Below are positions 8,722 through 17,820 of a DNA stretch of 64,000 bases, piece after piece. The notes beneath the pieces were generated by a model. It made no database searches, was not told the origin of the DNA, and saw nothing but the letters and a program-made list of their open reading frames with translations. Each line of letters begins with the position of its first letter. Positions within the stretch are counted from its first letter, which is position 1. Origin of the DNA: Phytohabitans aurantiacus. GTDB taxonomy: Bacteria > Actinomycetota > Actinomycetes > Mycobacteriales > Micromonosporaceae. The stretch covers positions 620,001 through 684,000 of the forward strand of contig NZ_BSDI01000007.1 of the NCBI RefSeq assembly GCF_027923225.1, read 5' to 3'. A program made the translations under genes and the position numbers.

Positions 8722-9489
8722 ATGCGGGAACTCGTCGAGCGCAGTGTCGCTCGGGTACGCCGGGAGGAGTCGGACGCGGTCGCGATGTTCCTATGTGGAA
8801 GTCGCGTGCGCGGTGAGGCCGGCCTGTTCAGTGACTTCGACTTCGACGTGCTGGTACCGAAAGGACCACGCGACCGCGCGATGGAGTGGTTCGACGGGCC
8901 GGTACGGGTGTCGGCGTGGGTCCGCGACATCGACCTGTGGCTGGCCGAGCGAGACGTGCCGCAGGAGTGGGCGTTTCACCTGCCCTGCGAAGACCTGCTC
9001 CGGCTGTGCTGGAGCGCCAGCGACGAGTGGCGGGAACGGTTGGACCGCAAGGCACTGCCCCATCGCGCCGGCACGCCGGAGCTCGACCACCTCATCGGCG
9101 ACGCCGCCAAGGTGGCCAACGCCCGCCGTGCCGGTGACGAGTTGGGACTGCGGCTGGCCGCGCAGGACCTCGCACGCTCCTGCCCCGCGCTGCTGCACCC
9201 GGTCAACAAGGTGTCCCCGGTGCACAGCCGGCGCGCCGCGCTGCGGGCGGCCACCGAGATGGCGGTGGCTCCCCCCACGTACCAGGAAGACCTGCTCGCG
9301 TGCCTGGGCCTGACCGCGGGGCCGACCACGGCGGCGCAGGTCTATACCGCCGCCGGGCGCCTCGCGCTCGGCGTCCTCGACATCCTGGCCGCCCACGACG
9401 CGACCTACGCGCCGCTGCTGCCCGCGGACCTGCTGGCCGACCTACGAGCCGGCGTCCTGCGCTCCTTTGTGGAGCGTGCCTTCGGTTAG
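8722..9489 (+). CDS. Nucleotidyltransferase-domain protein
   Basis: This is a 255-residue protein with a polymerase-beta-type nucleotidyltransferase core. The diagnostic motif is CGSRVRGEAGLFSDFDFDVLV, where the Gly-Ser pair binds the triphosphate and Asp40 and Asp42 are the likely metal ligands. The C-terminal helical part (about 110-255) could be a substrate-binding or HEPN-like bundle, as in aminoglycoside adenylyltransferases and MNT proteins. The start is ATG 8722, 17 bases after the FN3 gene stop. Its 3' end overlaps by 48 bases the convergent membrane-protein gene. The substrate is unknown; it could be a small molecule or a protein. Confidence 0.75.
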   Translation: MRELVERSVARVRREESDAVAMFLCGSRVRGEAGLFSDFDFDVLVPKGPRDRAMEWFDGPVRVSAWVRDIDLWLAERDVPQEWAFHLPCEDLLRLCWSASDEWRERLDRKALPHRAGTPELDHLIGDAAKVANARRAGDELGLRLAAQDLARSCPALLHPVNKVSPVHSRRAALRAATEMAVAPPTYQEDLLACLGLTAGPTTAAQVYTAAGRLALGVLDILAAHDATYAPLLPADLLADLRAGVLRSFVERAFG

Positions 9490-10656
9490 CCGGTCGCGCA
9501 CCGCGAGATAGACGGCGCGGACGGCGAGGGTGCGTTCGACCTCGTCGATGACCGGTGCGAAGAACTGGCGCCGGTGCTCGGCGTCGCTCATCGAGGTGAC
9601 CGCGAAGTACATGCTGCCGAAGCCGGCCAGCAGCGTGGCGTTGCGCAGCAGGGCGACCGGGACCCCGGGCAGCAGCACCGAGCGTGCGGGCTCCTCGCCG
9701 ATCCACTGCTTAGCCGTCTCCGGCGTCACCACGAGCAGGCCCAGCACGAAAAAGACCACGAACAGCGCGAGGCCGACGACCGCCGCCTGCACCAGCTGGC
9801 GGGTAGCGAGCATCAGGAGCAGGTTGCGAGCCTGCCGCCCGTTCAGCGGCACGGCCTCGACCGAGCCACCGGGCGCGATGTCGTCGACCGGCAGGTCGGC
9901 GAGCGGGGTGCGCTCGCAGGCGGTGGTCAGCCGGGGCGCGCTGAGGTCCTGCTCGACACGGCCGATCTCGTCGCGCAGCCGGGCGGCCGCCGCCAGGATC
10001 GTCACCGCCGCGAACAGACCCACCACGAGCCCGAGCCGCCACCAGTCGAGGCGGTTCATGGCCTGCCACAGCTCGCCGGTGAAGAACAGGAACGTGGTCA
10101 CGAACAGCAACGCCGGCAGCGCCCGCCCGAACAGCCGCACGCTGTTGCTCAGGTCCACAAAGGCGTGTCCGATCGCGCGGCGCAGCAGGGCGCCCAGGCC
10201 GTACGTGGTCGCGAGCCACGTCGCGACGAACGCACCAGCGAAGAAGATGACGAAGCCCAGGAAGCCGACCACGTTGCCGCCCGGCGGCGTGATACCGCCG
10301 TCGACCGCCAGCTGGAGCAGCGGTACCGCCAGCGGCATGAACGCGTACGCGCCGAGGATGGGGACGGTGGCGCCGCGGGGGAACCGGGGCAGCCGCCGGA
10401 CGAACCGGCCGATCAGGAACCGGACGAGGAGTACCGCCGCTACGATCCCGGCCAGCAGCAGCCAGCGAGACCGGCCGGCGGCGCGAAGCGGTAGGAGCCA
10501 GGCCAGGCTGGCGACCGCCACGACGGCCAGCGCCGGCAGCATCCGGGGCAGCACGTGCGTCCCGAACGCGTACCCCTCGATCATCGTGGGGGTGCCGCGC
10601 CGGACGAACCAGCGCTCGGTCCGGCGCACGACGGTGCGCGTCGCGGTGAGTGCCAC
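9442..10656 (-). CDS. Polytopic membrane protein of unknown function
   Basis: I do not recognise the family. The protein is about 404 residues with roughly eight to nine hydrophobic segments, a basic N-terminus (RTVVRRTERWFVRR) and a cytoplasmic-looking central stretch between about residues 220 and 290. The C-terminus is charged (MSDAEHRRQFFAPVIDEVER). The start is taken as GTG 10656; it has only a weak ribosome site, and the frame is open further upstream into the divergent hydrolase gene. Its last 48 bases overlap the convergent nucleotidyltransferase gene, so one of the two ends has probably been extended by loss of a stop. The divergent neighbour starts at 10719. Confidence 0.7.
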   Translation of the reverse strand: MALTATRTVVRRTERWFVRRGTPTMIEGYAFGTHVLPRMLPALAVVAVASLAWLLPLRAAGRSRWLLLAGIVAAVLLVRFLIGRFVRRLPRFPRGATVPILGAYAFMPLAVPLLQLAVDGGITPPGGNVVGFLGFVIFFAGAFVATWLATTYGLGALLRRAIGHAFVDLSNSVRLFGRALPALLFVTTFLFFTGELWQAMNRLDWWRLGLVVGLFAAVTILAAAARLRDEIGRVEQDLSAPRLTTACERTPLADLPVDDIAPGGSVEAVPLNGRQARNLLLMLATRQLVQAAVVGLALFVVFFVLGLLVVTPETAKQWIGEEPARSVLLPGVPVALLRNATLLAGFGSMYFAVTSMSDAEHRRQFFAPVIDEVERTLAVRAVYLAVRDRLTEGTLHKGAQDAGS

Positions 10657-10718
10657 CTGCCGATCATGCCGGTTTCGCGGCGGAAGCGGGTGTTCAACGC
10701 GGAGGTAATCTGCTGGGT

Positions 10719-12140
10719 ATGCTGCCCGCCGCCACCCCTGAAGAGCACGGCGTCCCCTCCTCGGCCCTGATGGCCTTTCTCGACGCGGTCGAGGAGCGGA
10801 TCGACGCGTTGCACAGCGTCGTGCTGGTGCGGCACGGCCACACGCTCGCGCGGGGCTGGTGGGCACCGTATCGGGCCGACCGGCCGCACGCCCTGTTCTC
10901 GGTCAGCAAGAGCTTCACCGCCACGGCGGTCGGGCTGGCCGTCGAGGACGGGCTGCTGTCGGTCGACGACCTGGTGGCACCGCTGTTCCCAGACGCGCTG
11001 CCGGCACGGGTCGACGACCACCTGGCCGCCCTGCGGGTACGCCACCTGCTGACGATGACCGCCGGCCACGCCACCGACACCACCGACGAACTGTGGAGGG
11101 AGCCCGACGGTGACTGGGCGCGCGCGTTCCTCGCCCAGCCGTTCACGCACGAGCCGGGCACCACGTTCGTCTACGACACGCCGGCCACCTACATGCTCTC
11201 CGCTATCGTGCAGCGGCTGACCGGCGAGACAGTCCTGGACTATCTACGCCCGCGCCTCTTCGAGCCGCTCGGCATCACCGAGCCCGCGTGGGAGACCTGC
11301 CCGCGCGGCGTAACTGTTGGTGGGTGGGGCCTCAGCCTCCGTACCGACGAGGTGGCGCGCTTCGGCGAGCTGTACCTGCGGGACGGGGTCTGGCGAGGGC
11401 GGCAGCTCGTGCCCGCGTCGTGGTTACGCGCGGCGACCGCCTCACAGGTGGCCACCGGCGCACTGGACACTGTGGACTGGCAGCAGGGCTACGGGTACCA
11501 GTTCTGGCGATCCCGCAACGGATACCGGGCCGACGGCGCGTTCGGCCAGTTCTGCCTCGTGCTGCCGGAGCATGACGCGGTGGTGGCCATCACGTCCGGC
11601 ACCCCCGACACGCAGGCCGCGCTCGGCCTCGTGTGGGAGCACCTGCTGCCGGCCGTCGCCGACGGGCCGCTGCCCGCGGACGACAGCGCGGTCAAGGCAC
11701 TCGCCGGCCGGCTCGACGGCCTGCGCCTGCCGACCGTGGCCGGCCGCGCCTCCACACCGTTGGCACCACGGGTGTCCGGCCGCCAGTACCACGTGGACGG
11801 TGAGTCGGGCACGATCACGTTCTCCGCGGAGCCTGGCGGGGCGGCACGGCTGGTCCTGAAAGATGAACGCGGCGCGCATGACCTGGCGATCGGATACGGG
11901 GAGTGGCTGCCCGGCACGGCGACCGTCGCGACGGGGCAGACGGTGGCGGTCGCGACGAGCGGAGCGTGGACGGCCGACGACACCTACGTCGCGCACGGGT
12001 ACGCGGTCGAGACGGCGTACCGGCGCACGTTGACCTGCACCTTTGATGGCGACCGCCTGACCGTGGAGTCCCGCGACAACGTCTCGTTCGGCCCGACCGA
12101 ACACCCACCCATCATCGCGACCTGCCGTTCACAGCCCTGA
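10719..12140 (+). CDS. Serine hydrolase, beta-lactamase / class C penicillin-binding-protein fold
   Basis: This protein of about 473 residues is in the beta-lactamase superfamily. The SxxK catalytic tetrad is FSVSK with Ser61 and Lys64. The second motif is Tyr152 in FVYDTP, and the class C fold continues with LGLVWEHLLP near residue 310. It has no signal peptide, so it acts in the cytosol, more like an esterase or peptidase than a resistance enzyme. The C-terminal 120 residues look like the lipocalin-like or beta-barrel extension found in many family members. A GGAGG site at 10701-10705 lies a little far from ATG 10719 but is the best available. The substrate is unknown. Confidence 0.88.
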   Translation: MLPAATPEEHGVPSSALMAFLDAVEERIDALHSVVLVRHGHTLARGWWAPYRADRPHALFSVSKSFTATAVGLAVEDGLLSVDDLVAPLFPDALPARVDDHLAALRVRHLLTMTAGHATDTTDELWREPDGDWARAFLAQPFTHEPGTTFVYDTPATYMLSAIVQRLTGETVLDYLRPRLFEPLGITEPAWETCPRGVTVGGWGLSLRTDEVARFGELYLRDGVWRGRQLVPASWLRAATASQVATGALDTVDWQQGYGYQFWRSRNGYRADGAFGQFCLVLPEHDAVVAITSGTPDTQAALGLVWEHLLPAVADGPLPADDSAVKALAGRLDGLRLPTVAGRASTPLAPRVSGRQYHVDGESGTITFSAEPGGAARLVLKDERGAHDLAIGYGEWLPGTATVATGQTVAVATSGAWTADDTYVAHGYAVETAYRRTLTCTFDGDRLTVESRDNVSFGPTEHPPIIATCRSQP

Positions 12141-12155
12141 TCACGAAGTGGGGTG

Positions 12156-14201
12156 TTAGGCGTACCAGCCTTGGACGTCGACCAGCAGGTGCAGGGTGCC
12201 GGTGCTGCCGTTGACTATGCGAATCTTGCCGTCGGTGCCGGGGACCAGCTTCAGGGCGTTCGCCCGCCACACGCCCGCATTGAAGTCCATGATGGACACC
12301 GCCGGCTCGGTCGCGCCGACCGGCCACGCCTTCAGGTAGCCGGACTGCTCCTGCCTGGTAACCGTCACGTTGATCGCGACGGCCGTCGCGCCCGCGGGGA
12401 TACCGTTGGCGCCGGCGACCACCACGTCCACTGTGCCACCCGCCGGTACCGGCGTGCCCGTCCCGGCCGTGCGGGTGTCGAGGACGCGCACCGCCGCCGG
12501 ATTGAGCTCGGCGCCCGTCGCCGCGCTGCCGGTGTAGTACCCCTGCACCGCCACCGTCAGGTGCACCGCCGAGCCGCCCTTGTTGTAGAAGGTGGCCTGG
12601 CCGTTCGCCGCCAGCTTGACCGTCGCGCCCGACTGCGTCGACCCGGTCGCATAGTTCAGGATGCCCTTGCCGCTGGCCGTACCGGCCGGTGCGGCCGCCA
12701 GCCAGCCCGCCGCGGGGGCGCCCGGCACCAGCAGGTTGACGGCGACGGCCGCAGCACCGGCCGGCACTCCGCCGCCGGTCAGCGTGACGGTGCGGGTGCC
12801 GCCGGCCGGGATCGTGCCCACGGTGGTGCTGAGGCCGCTGCGGGTGTCGACGACCCGGGTGTGCGCCACCGGCACGAAGCCACCGCCGGTCGTCGCCGAG
12901 TAGTAGCCGAGCACGTCGACGACGATGTTGGTGTCGCCCGCGCTGTTGTACGCCACCAGTTTGCCGCTGGCGCCCACCGGCACGACGGCGACGTTGGAGA
13001 TGTTCTCGCCGGCGCCCACGTTGATAAGGGACAGGCCGTTGTGTGGCCGCCCCTCCGGCCATACCTCCAGGAAGGTGGCGGCGGTCGGCGCGTTGGGTGC
13101 CACGCGGACCTGCACGGCACGGACCCCGGAGGTCGGGATGCCGCCCACGCCGAGCACCGGGAACGCGGTCATGCTGCCGGGTCCGCGCTTGCCGGTGGTG
13201 CCGCCGGTACCGTCCCTTGTGTCCAGTACACCGGCGGGTGTGGCCAGCGGCACGAAGTCCAGGGGCGCGGGTGCCGGCTCGGTCCGCGGCGCGGTGATGA
13301 GGTACTGGCTGTTGGCGACGTTCCAGTGGTTGGCGAGCCAGCTACCCGGGACCGGGTTGGTGCTGAAGTAGTCGTCGTGGTTGCAGTCGAGCAGGTTCTC
13401 CGGCGCGTCCGCGCACACCTTGACGATGCCGCCCGGCGGGTCTGGGATGCCGCCGTCGTCGTAGCACATGATGTCTTCGTCGTCCCAGCAGTGCCCGTGC
13501 GCGCTGGCGTTCGGGGCGCCCGGGAGCACCGCGCCAAGGGTGTGCAGCAGCTCGTGGCCGGTGGTGGCCCAGCTCCAGCAGTTGGTGCCCATGGTGGCCA
13601 GATCGGGCCCGGAGTTGTACCGGTTCTCGGCTCCCGGCCGGTCGTCCTTGGCGCCCGGACCACCGCCGCCGAGGCCGCACCACGCGGTGGTCTCCGCGTA
13701 CGCGACGTACTTGCGGTTGGTGCTGTTGTAACCGGCGTTCTTCAACGCGGTGAACGTCGTGCCGAAGTTGGCCAGCGTGCCGTTGGCCACGACCACGCCG
13801 GTGACGGTGGGCTTGCAGGCCCGGTCGTGCGCCCAGCGCACCCGCCGGTACCCGCCGGTCTCGGCCGCGCTGTCGATGAAGGCCTGGTCCACCTGGGTCG
13901 CCCACTGCTGGAACGTGGGTCGCAGCGTCGCCAGCCGGTCGGTCTGCGCCGTCTCACGCACGTACAGGATCTGTACCCGCTTGCCGCTGGTGCCGTCGCC
14001 GTCGCAGGCCACTTCGCCAGGCGCCGCCGCGAGCGTGGTCGGGCTCACCGGGTCGGAGCTGATCCAGCGCTCAGCGGGACCGGGGTCCTCGATCGGAGCG
14101 CTGAGGACGGTTGACGCGGCCGAACCGCCGACGGGCGTACCCAGTACCAGGCATGTCACCGCCGCGACCACCGCGGGCAGCGTGCTTCGCCGCATTCCCA
14201 T
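12156..14201 (-). CDS. Secreted variant metzincin-type zinc protease with three C-terminal beta-repeat domains
   Basis: The protein is 681 residues with a signal peptide (MGMRRSTLPAVVAAVTCLVL, cut near GGSAAS). The zinc site is TGHELLHTLGAV with His216, Glu217 and His220. The usual third ligand at the end of the long zinc motif is absent (Leu), but AHGHCWDDEDIMCY follows about 15 residues later and offers a His and a Met-turn, so I infer a variant metzincin. After the catalytic part (about 50-310) come three repeats of about 120 residues, each opening with VLDTRDGTG, VVDTRSG or VLDTRTAG and ending near GYYS / GYYT / GWYA. This repeat type is common in exported actinobacterial proteins. ATG 14201 has a strong GGGGAGG site. 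Confidence 0.85.
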   Translation of the reverse strand: MGMRRSTLPAVVAAVTCLVLGTPVGGSAASTVLSAPIEDPGPAERWISSDPVSPTTLAAAPGEVACDGDGTSGKRVQILYVRETAQTDRLATLRPTFQQWATQVDQAFIDSAAETGGYRRVRWAHDRACKPTVTGVVVANGTLANFGTTFTALKNAGYNSTNRKYVAYAETTAWCGLGGGGPGAKDDRPGAENRYNSGPDLATMGTNCWSWATTGHELLHTLGAVLPGAPNASAHGHCWDDEDIMCYDDGGIPDPPGGIVKVCADAPENLLDCNHDDYFSTNPVPGSWLANHWNVANSQYLITAPRTEPAPAPLDFVPLATPAGVLDTRDGTGGTTGKRGPGSMTAFPVLGVGGIPTSGVRAVQVRVAPNAPTAATFLEVWPEGRPHNGLSLINVGAGENISNVAVVPVGASGKLVAYNSAGDTNIVVDVLGYYSATTGGGFVPVAHTRVVDTRSGLSTTVGTIPAGGTRTVTLTGGGVPAGAAAVAVNLLVPGAPAAGWLAAAPAGTASGKGILNYATGSTQSGATVKLAANGQATFYNKGGSAVHLTVAVQGYYTGSAATGAELNPAAVRVLDTRTAGTGTPVPAGGTVDVVVAGANGIPAGATAVAINVTVTRQEQSGYLKAWPVGATEPAVSIMDFNAGVWRANALKLVPGTDGKIRIVNGSTGTLHLLVDVQGWYA

Positions 14202-14280
14202 GTGCTGTGCCTCCCCAGGCGGTGATGTCACCGGCATGGAGGCTGCCAGGCGGCGCCATCGCGCCGCCACCGCGCGAGCA

Positions 14281-14741
14281 TCACAGGTCGACCGGCGTGG
14301 GCTCTCCCAGCGGCAGCCAGCGGATCGCGTCGCGGATCTGGGCCGGTGCGGCGGCGAACTCGCGTTCGGCCGCCTCGCGGCCCTGGCGGAAATGCAGCCA
14401 GCCCTCGTAGTGCACGGGGACGACGGTGCGCGGCTGGACCAGTCCGCACAGCGTGACGGCCTCGCGTGCCGTCATCGTGTACCGGACCGGGCCGGTCAGC
14501 GGAAACTGGACGCCGCCCAGGTGGAGCAGCATCACGCCCACCCGCAGCCGCCCGGCGACCGCTCGCACACCGCCGTACAGGACGGTGTCGCCGGTGACCC
14601 ACAGGTCGCCGTCCCGCTGTCCGGGCCAGCGCAGCGGCGGCCGGGCGCGTCGAACGTCGGGTCGGTCAGGATCCGCCACCCGCCGACCTCGATGAGCGCG
14701 GTCGGCCCTCCGATATGCGTGACGCGGACGCTATCGGGCAT
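14281..14741 (-). pseudogene. Metallo-beta-lactamase-fold hydrolase with internal deletion
   Basis: Both ends of an MBL-fold protein are present but in different frames and without the middle. From ATG 14741 the N-terminus reads VRVTHIGGPTALIEVGGW and LTDPTFDAPGRR. The matching C-terminus resumes almost at once in another frame with LRWPGQRDGDLWVTGDTVLYGG, then VVPVHYEGWLHFRQG and ends PVDL at 14281. Family members are about 250 residues and carry an SHDHHGDN-like zinc motif between these two parts; roughly 100 codons including that motif are absent. The junction lies near 14635-14650. The start overlaps the stop of the alpha/beta hydrolase gene by 11 bases, so it was once the second gene of that operon. 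Confidence 0.8.
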
Positions 14742-15534
14742 GAGCGAGTGCCCATTCCAGTACGTGGTCGGCGATCTGCTCCCAGCCCTTCTGGGCGGGC
14801 AGCAGGTGCGCGTACCCCTCGTACTCCTCGACCTCGGTGACGGTGTTCGACTTGTAGTGCTTGGCGTTGGAGCGTTGGACGGACGGCGGCATGATGTGGT
14901 CCTCGGAGCCGGAGACGAACAGCAGCGGCGCGCGGGCGTCGTTGTGGTAATCGACCCAGGTGTCCTGGTGGCCGGGCTGGAAGTTGGCCAGCACCCCGCC
15001 CCACAGGATGCCACCGCTCGCCGGGATGTGGTACCGCTCGTACAGCGCGCGCCCCTCCTCCTCGCTGAACGTGTTGGTGAACGCGTACTGCCACTGCTCG
15101 AACGTCAGCCCGACCGCCTTGTGCCGGTTGGCCGGGCTCTTCAGCACCGGAAACGTCGACTTCACCTGAGACAGTGGCACGACCCGTACGCCTTCGGTGG
15201 GCGCGGAGTTCAGTGCCACGCCGGACACGCCGAGGCCCTGGTCGAGCAGGATCTGGGTGAAGGCACCGCCGGCGGAGTGGCCGATGATGACCGGCGGCGT
15301 CGCCAGCTCGCTGATGACCGACTTGAAGTGGTCGATGATCTGCGGGACGGTCACCTCGACGATGGGCGTGGGGTCGGCGTTGAGCGCCTCGACCTCCACC
15401 TCGAAGCCCGGGTACGCCGGTGCCAGTACCCGGAAGCCCTTGTTTTCGTAGTGCGCTATCCAGTGCTCCCAGCTGCGCGGCGTCACCCAGAAGCCGTGAA
15501 CCAGGACGATCGTGTCGGGTTGCGGAGATGCCAT
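14731..15534 (-). CDS. Alpha/beta hydrolase
   Basis: This soluble hydrolase of 267 residues has the family landmarks: oxyanion motif LVHGFW near residue 12, nucleophile elbow IGHSAGG (Ser near residue 93), an acidic residue in FVSGSEDHIMP and the catalytic His in EGYAHLLPAQ. This pattern is common in actinobacterial esterases and dienelactone-like hydrolases. The start is ATG 15534; no clear ribosome site precedes it, so it may be leaderless. It diverges from the AraC-type regulator at 15620 across an 85-base gap, which suggests control by that regulator. Its stop lies inside the start of the decayed MBL gene. Confidence 0.9.
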   Translation of the reverse strand: MASPQPDTIVLVHGFWVTPRSWEHWIAHYENKGFRVLAPAYPGFEVEVEALNADPTPIVEVTVPQIIDHFKSVISELATPPVIIGHSAGGAFTQILLDQGLGVSGVALNSAPTEGVRVVPLSQVKSTFPVLKSPANRHKAVGLTFEQWQYAFTNTFSEEEGRALYERYHIPASGGILWGGVLANFQPGHQDTWVDYHNDARAPLLFVSGSEDHIMPPSVQRSNAKHYKSNTVTEVEEYEGYAHLLPAQKGWEQIADHVLEWALAHAR

Positions 15535-15619
15535 GGGAAACGATAGGCCCCGGAAACATTTCCCGAGCAGACTGTGCGTGCACCGCTGCCGACTCAGGGT
15601 GCACGAATGGGGTGCGTGA

Positions 15620-16576
15620 ATGGGATACGTGCTGGACACGGCGGACCTTCCGGTCGTAGACCGGGCCGAAGCGGTCCACGCGGCGATGATGTACGCCTCG
15701 GCGCCGTGCCACGTCATCCACGAGCACCCCGACCGGCCGATCCACACCCGCCTGGAGGTCCGGGAGCTCGGCCGCGCCAACATCTTCACCACCCGGTCCA
15801 CCGGCATCCGCCTGCTGCGCACCGCCAAGCAGGCAAGGCATGACGCGGCGCCGGTGATCGCGCTGTCGGTGCAGCAGCTCGCCGACGGGCGGCACGAGCA
15901 GCTGTCCCGGCGGCAGCTCGTCTCGCCCGGCGAGCTGATGGCCGTCGACCTGTCGGCGCCGTACGACTTCGCCTGGTCGGGTGACGGCGCCGCGGGCTGC
16001 GTCCAGATCCCGTTCGAGCAGTTCGGCCTGCCGGTCGACGTGATACGGCGCGCGCTTGGCAACCTGCGCGCCAGCCCGCTGTACGACCTCGTCACCGACC
16101 ACGTCGCATACCTGGCGCGCCACGCCGACCGGCTCGCCACGGACCCGGGCGCCCCCGCGCTCGCCACGGCCACCGTCGAGCTGGCCCGGGCGCTGCTGGC
16201 GTCCGCCGGCTATCCGGACCGGCGCTCTCCCGAGGTGCTGGCCGAGACGCTGCTGAGCCAGGTCCGCGCCTACGTCCGCCAGCATCTGGCCGATCCGGAT
16301 CTCACGCCGGCCCGGATCGCCGCCGCGCACAACATCTCGCTCCGCCAGCTGTACAAGGTCTGCGCCGCCGCCGACCTCAGCCTGGAACAGTGGATCATCG
16401 GCGAGCGGTTGCACGGCGCCCGCGAGGAGCTGAGCCTGCCCGAGCACCGCCAGCGCCCCATCGCGGTGATCGCCCGCCGGTGGGGATTCCGCGACCCGAC
16501 GCACTTCGCCCGCCGCTTCCGGGCGGCATACGGCCTCCCGCCCCGCGAATGGCGCCGCCTCTCCACCGACGGGTAA
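15620..16576 (+). CDS. AraC-family transcriptional regulator
   Basis: This 318-residue regulator has an N-terminal AraC-binding-like ligand domain (about 1-190) and a C-terminal double helix-turn-helix (about 215-310). The DNA-binding half shows LTPARIAAAHNISLRQLYKV and the family signature IAVIARRWGFRDPTHFARRF, which lies in the second helix-turn-helix. It is divergent from the alpha/beta hydrolase and its MBL remnant and probably regulates them. The ligand is unknown. The start is ATG 15620. Confidence 0.93.
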   Translation: MGYVLDTADLPVVDRAEAVHAAMMYASAPCHVIHEHPDRPIHTRLEVRELGRANIFTTRSTGIRLLRTAKQARHDAAPVIALSVQQLADGRHEQLSRRQLVSPGELMAVDLSAPYDFAWSGDGAAGCVQIPFEQFGLPVDVIRRALGNLRASPLYDLVTDHVAYLARHADRLATDPGAPALATATVELARALLASAGYPDRRSPEVLAETLLSQVRAYVRQHLADPDLTPARIAAAHNISLRQLYKVCAAADLSLEQWIIGERLHGAREELSLPEHRQRPIAVIARRWGFRDPTHFARRFRAAYGLPPREWRRLSTDG

Positions 16577-16721
16577 AAACAAGATTTCGAGCTGCCGCGA
16601 CGCCCGTCGCGGGCGAGACCGTCGCTCCCGCGGCCTCACCCTCCGCGTCCACCAAGCCCCCATCGGGGTGGGATTGCCCGTTCGCCCGCGAGCGGCCCTG
16701 AGCTGGGCAGATACTGGCCGC

Positions 16722-17147
16722 ATGAGCGCCGAAGAACTCAGGAAAGCGAACGCACACTTCTACGACGAGGTATTCCGGCGGCGGAACGTCGACGCGATCG
16801 ACGACCTGCTCTCGGACGACTTCGTGGAGCACATTCCCGGTCCGGGCCAGCAGACGGACCGGCAGGGCACCAAGGAGTTCATAAAGAACGTCCTGGACGC
16901 GTTCCCGGACATGGACCTCGAGATCGAACACGACGTCGTAGAGGGCGACACGATCGCCTCGGTGGTGCGGTTCACCGGCACGCACGAGGGCGAGTTCGCC
17001 GGCGTGCCCGCGACCGGCCGGCGCGTAACCGTCTACGTCACCGACTTCGGGCGCATGCGCGACGGCAGGTGGACCGACCACTGGGGCCTGGTCGACGTCG
17101 GCGGCCTCATGGCGCAGCTCGGCGCGGGTCCGGGCGGCACTCGCTAG
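16722..17147 (+). CDS. SnoaL/NTF2-like ester cyclase-family protein
   Basis: This 141-residue protein has the cone-shaped SnoaL-like fold pattern: an N-terminal helix pair (NAHFYDEVFRRRNVDAIDDL), DDFVEHIPGPGQ, FPDMDLEIEHDVVEGD, GTHEGEFAGVPATGRRV and DHWGLVDVGGL. Relatives include polyketide ester cyclases but most are catalytically uncharacterised. The start is ATG 16722. The 145 bases upstream show no gene. It stands alone between the AraC gene and the low-GC island, so no pathway can be given. Confidence 0.85.
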   Translation: MSAEELRKANAHFYDEVFRRRNVDAIDDLLSDDFVEHIPGPGQQTDRQGTKEFIKNVLDAFPDMDLEIEHDVVEGDTIASVVRFTGTHEGEFAGVPATGRRVTVYVTDFGRMRDGRWTDHWGLVDVGGLMAQLGAGPGGTR

Positions 17148-17273
17148 CCGTCGCAAGACCGGCGTTTCGCCGAGGCGCTAGACCGGCCCTGGCGACGCCG
17201 GTACCGTACGTGTGCTGGCGGCAACGTGTCTTAGTACATAGTCACCACGCGCACTTCTCGGTTTCATTCCGCT

Positions 17274-17810
17274 ATGGGTTCCAAGTCCAAGCCGAGGTAT
17301 TCCTCCCCAGCGTCCGATCTCGATGTAGCCCTTCACTGCGTGGCCGAATTCGGCCAGTGGATCAGGAGCGCAGACTCCAAGGCCGCCGCGTTGGCTGCCA
17401 TTCAGGGTCTCCTGCTCACCGCGCTGACCGATCGGCTGACGTCGGTTGCGAAGACGCTGCCGCCGAATACCTTCGTGGCTTGGGCCATACTCCTGGCGTT
17501 AGCAGGTTTCGTGGGATCCATGATCTTTGCCTTCATCTGTCTTCTCGGTGCACAGCTACCGCGCCTGACCTCTCCGGCAGAGCGCGCTTCGCGCATCGCG
17601 TTCCCGACTGTTGCCCGGGTCGGCACCGCACCGGTCAGGATGGAAGAGACGGAGCAGCGTATACACGCATGGCGCCAAGCCACCACGCTAGCTGGCATCG
17701 CGACTGCGAAGTACCGCTGGCTACGACACGCCGTCATCGCCAGTGCCTTCACCGTCGGCGCTTTCCTCGCACTACTAGGGCTTACCGCGACGCAGGTCCC
17801 GCCGCGGTAG
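17274..17810 (+). CDS. Pycsar-type membrane effector (PycTM-like)
   Basis: This 178-residue protein carries the hallmark of the PycTM family: an N-terminal amphipathic helix with WIRSADSKAAALAAIQG (residues 29-45), then a hydrophobic segment at about 40-55, a second at about 67-93, and a final one at about 150-173. In characterised Pycsar systems such proteins bind a cyclic pyrimidine nucleotide and damage the membrane, killing the infected cell. Here it is not directly beside a cyclase: it converges on a four-gene unit that contains a cyclase-like protein two genes away, with 10 bases between the stops. No ribosome site is visible before ATG 17274. Base composition is lower in GC than in the flanks. 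Confidence 0.75.
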   Translation: MGSKSKPRYSSPASDLDVALHCVAEFGQWIRSADSKAAALAAIQGLLLTALTDRLTSVAKTLPPNTFVAWAILLALAGFVGSMIFAFICLLGAQLPRLTSPAERASRIAFPTVARVGTAPVRMEETEQRIHAWRQATTLAGIATAKYRWLRHAVIASAFTVGAFLALLGLTATQVPPR

Positions 17811-17820
17811 GCCAGCATCG

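Noticed and set aside
17159..17201. GC-rich hairpin (CGGCG-TTT-CGCCG) after the SnoaL-like gene as a terminator
   Set aside because: The stem is only five bases with no T-run; such hairpins are frequent by chance in this composition.
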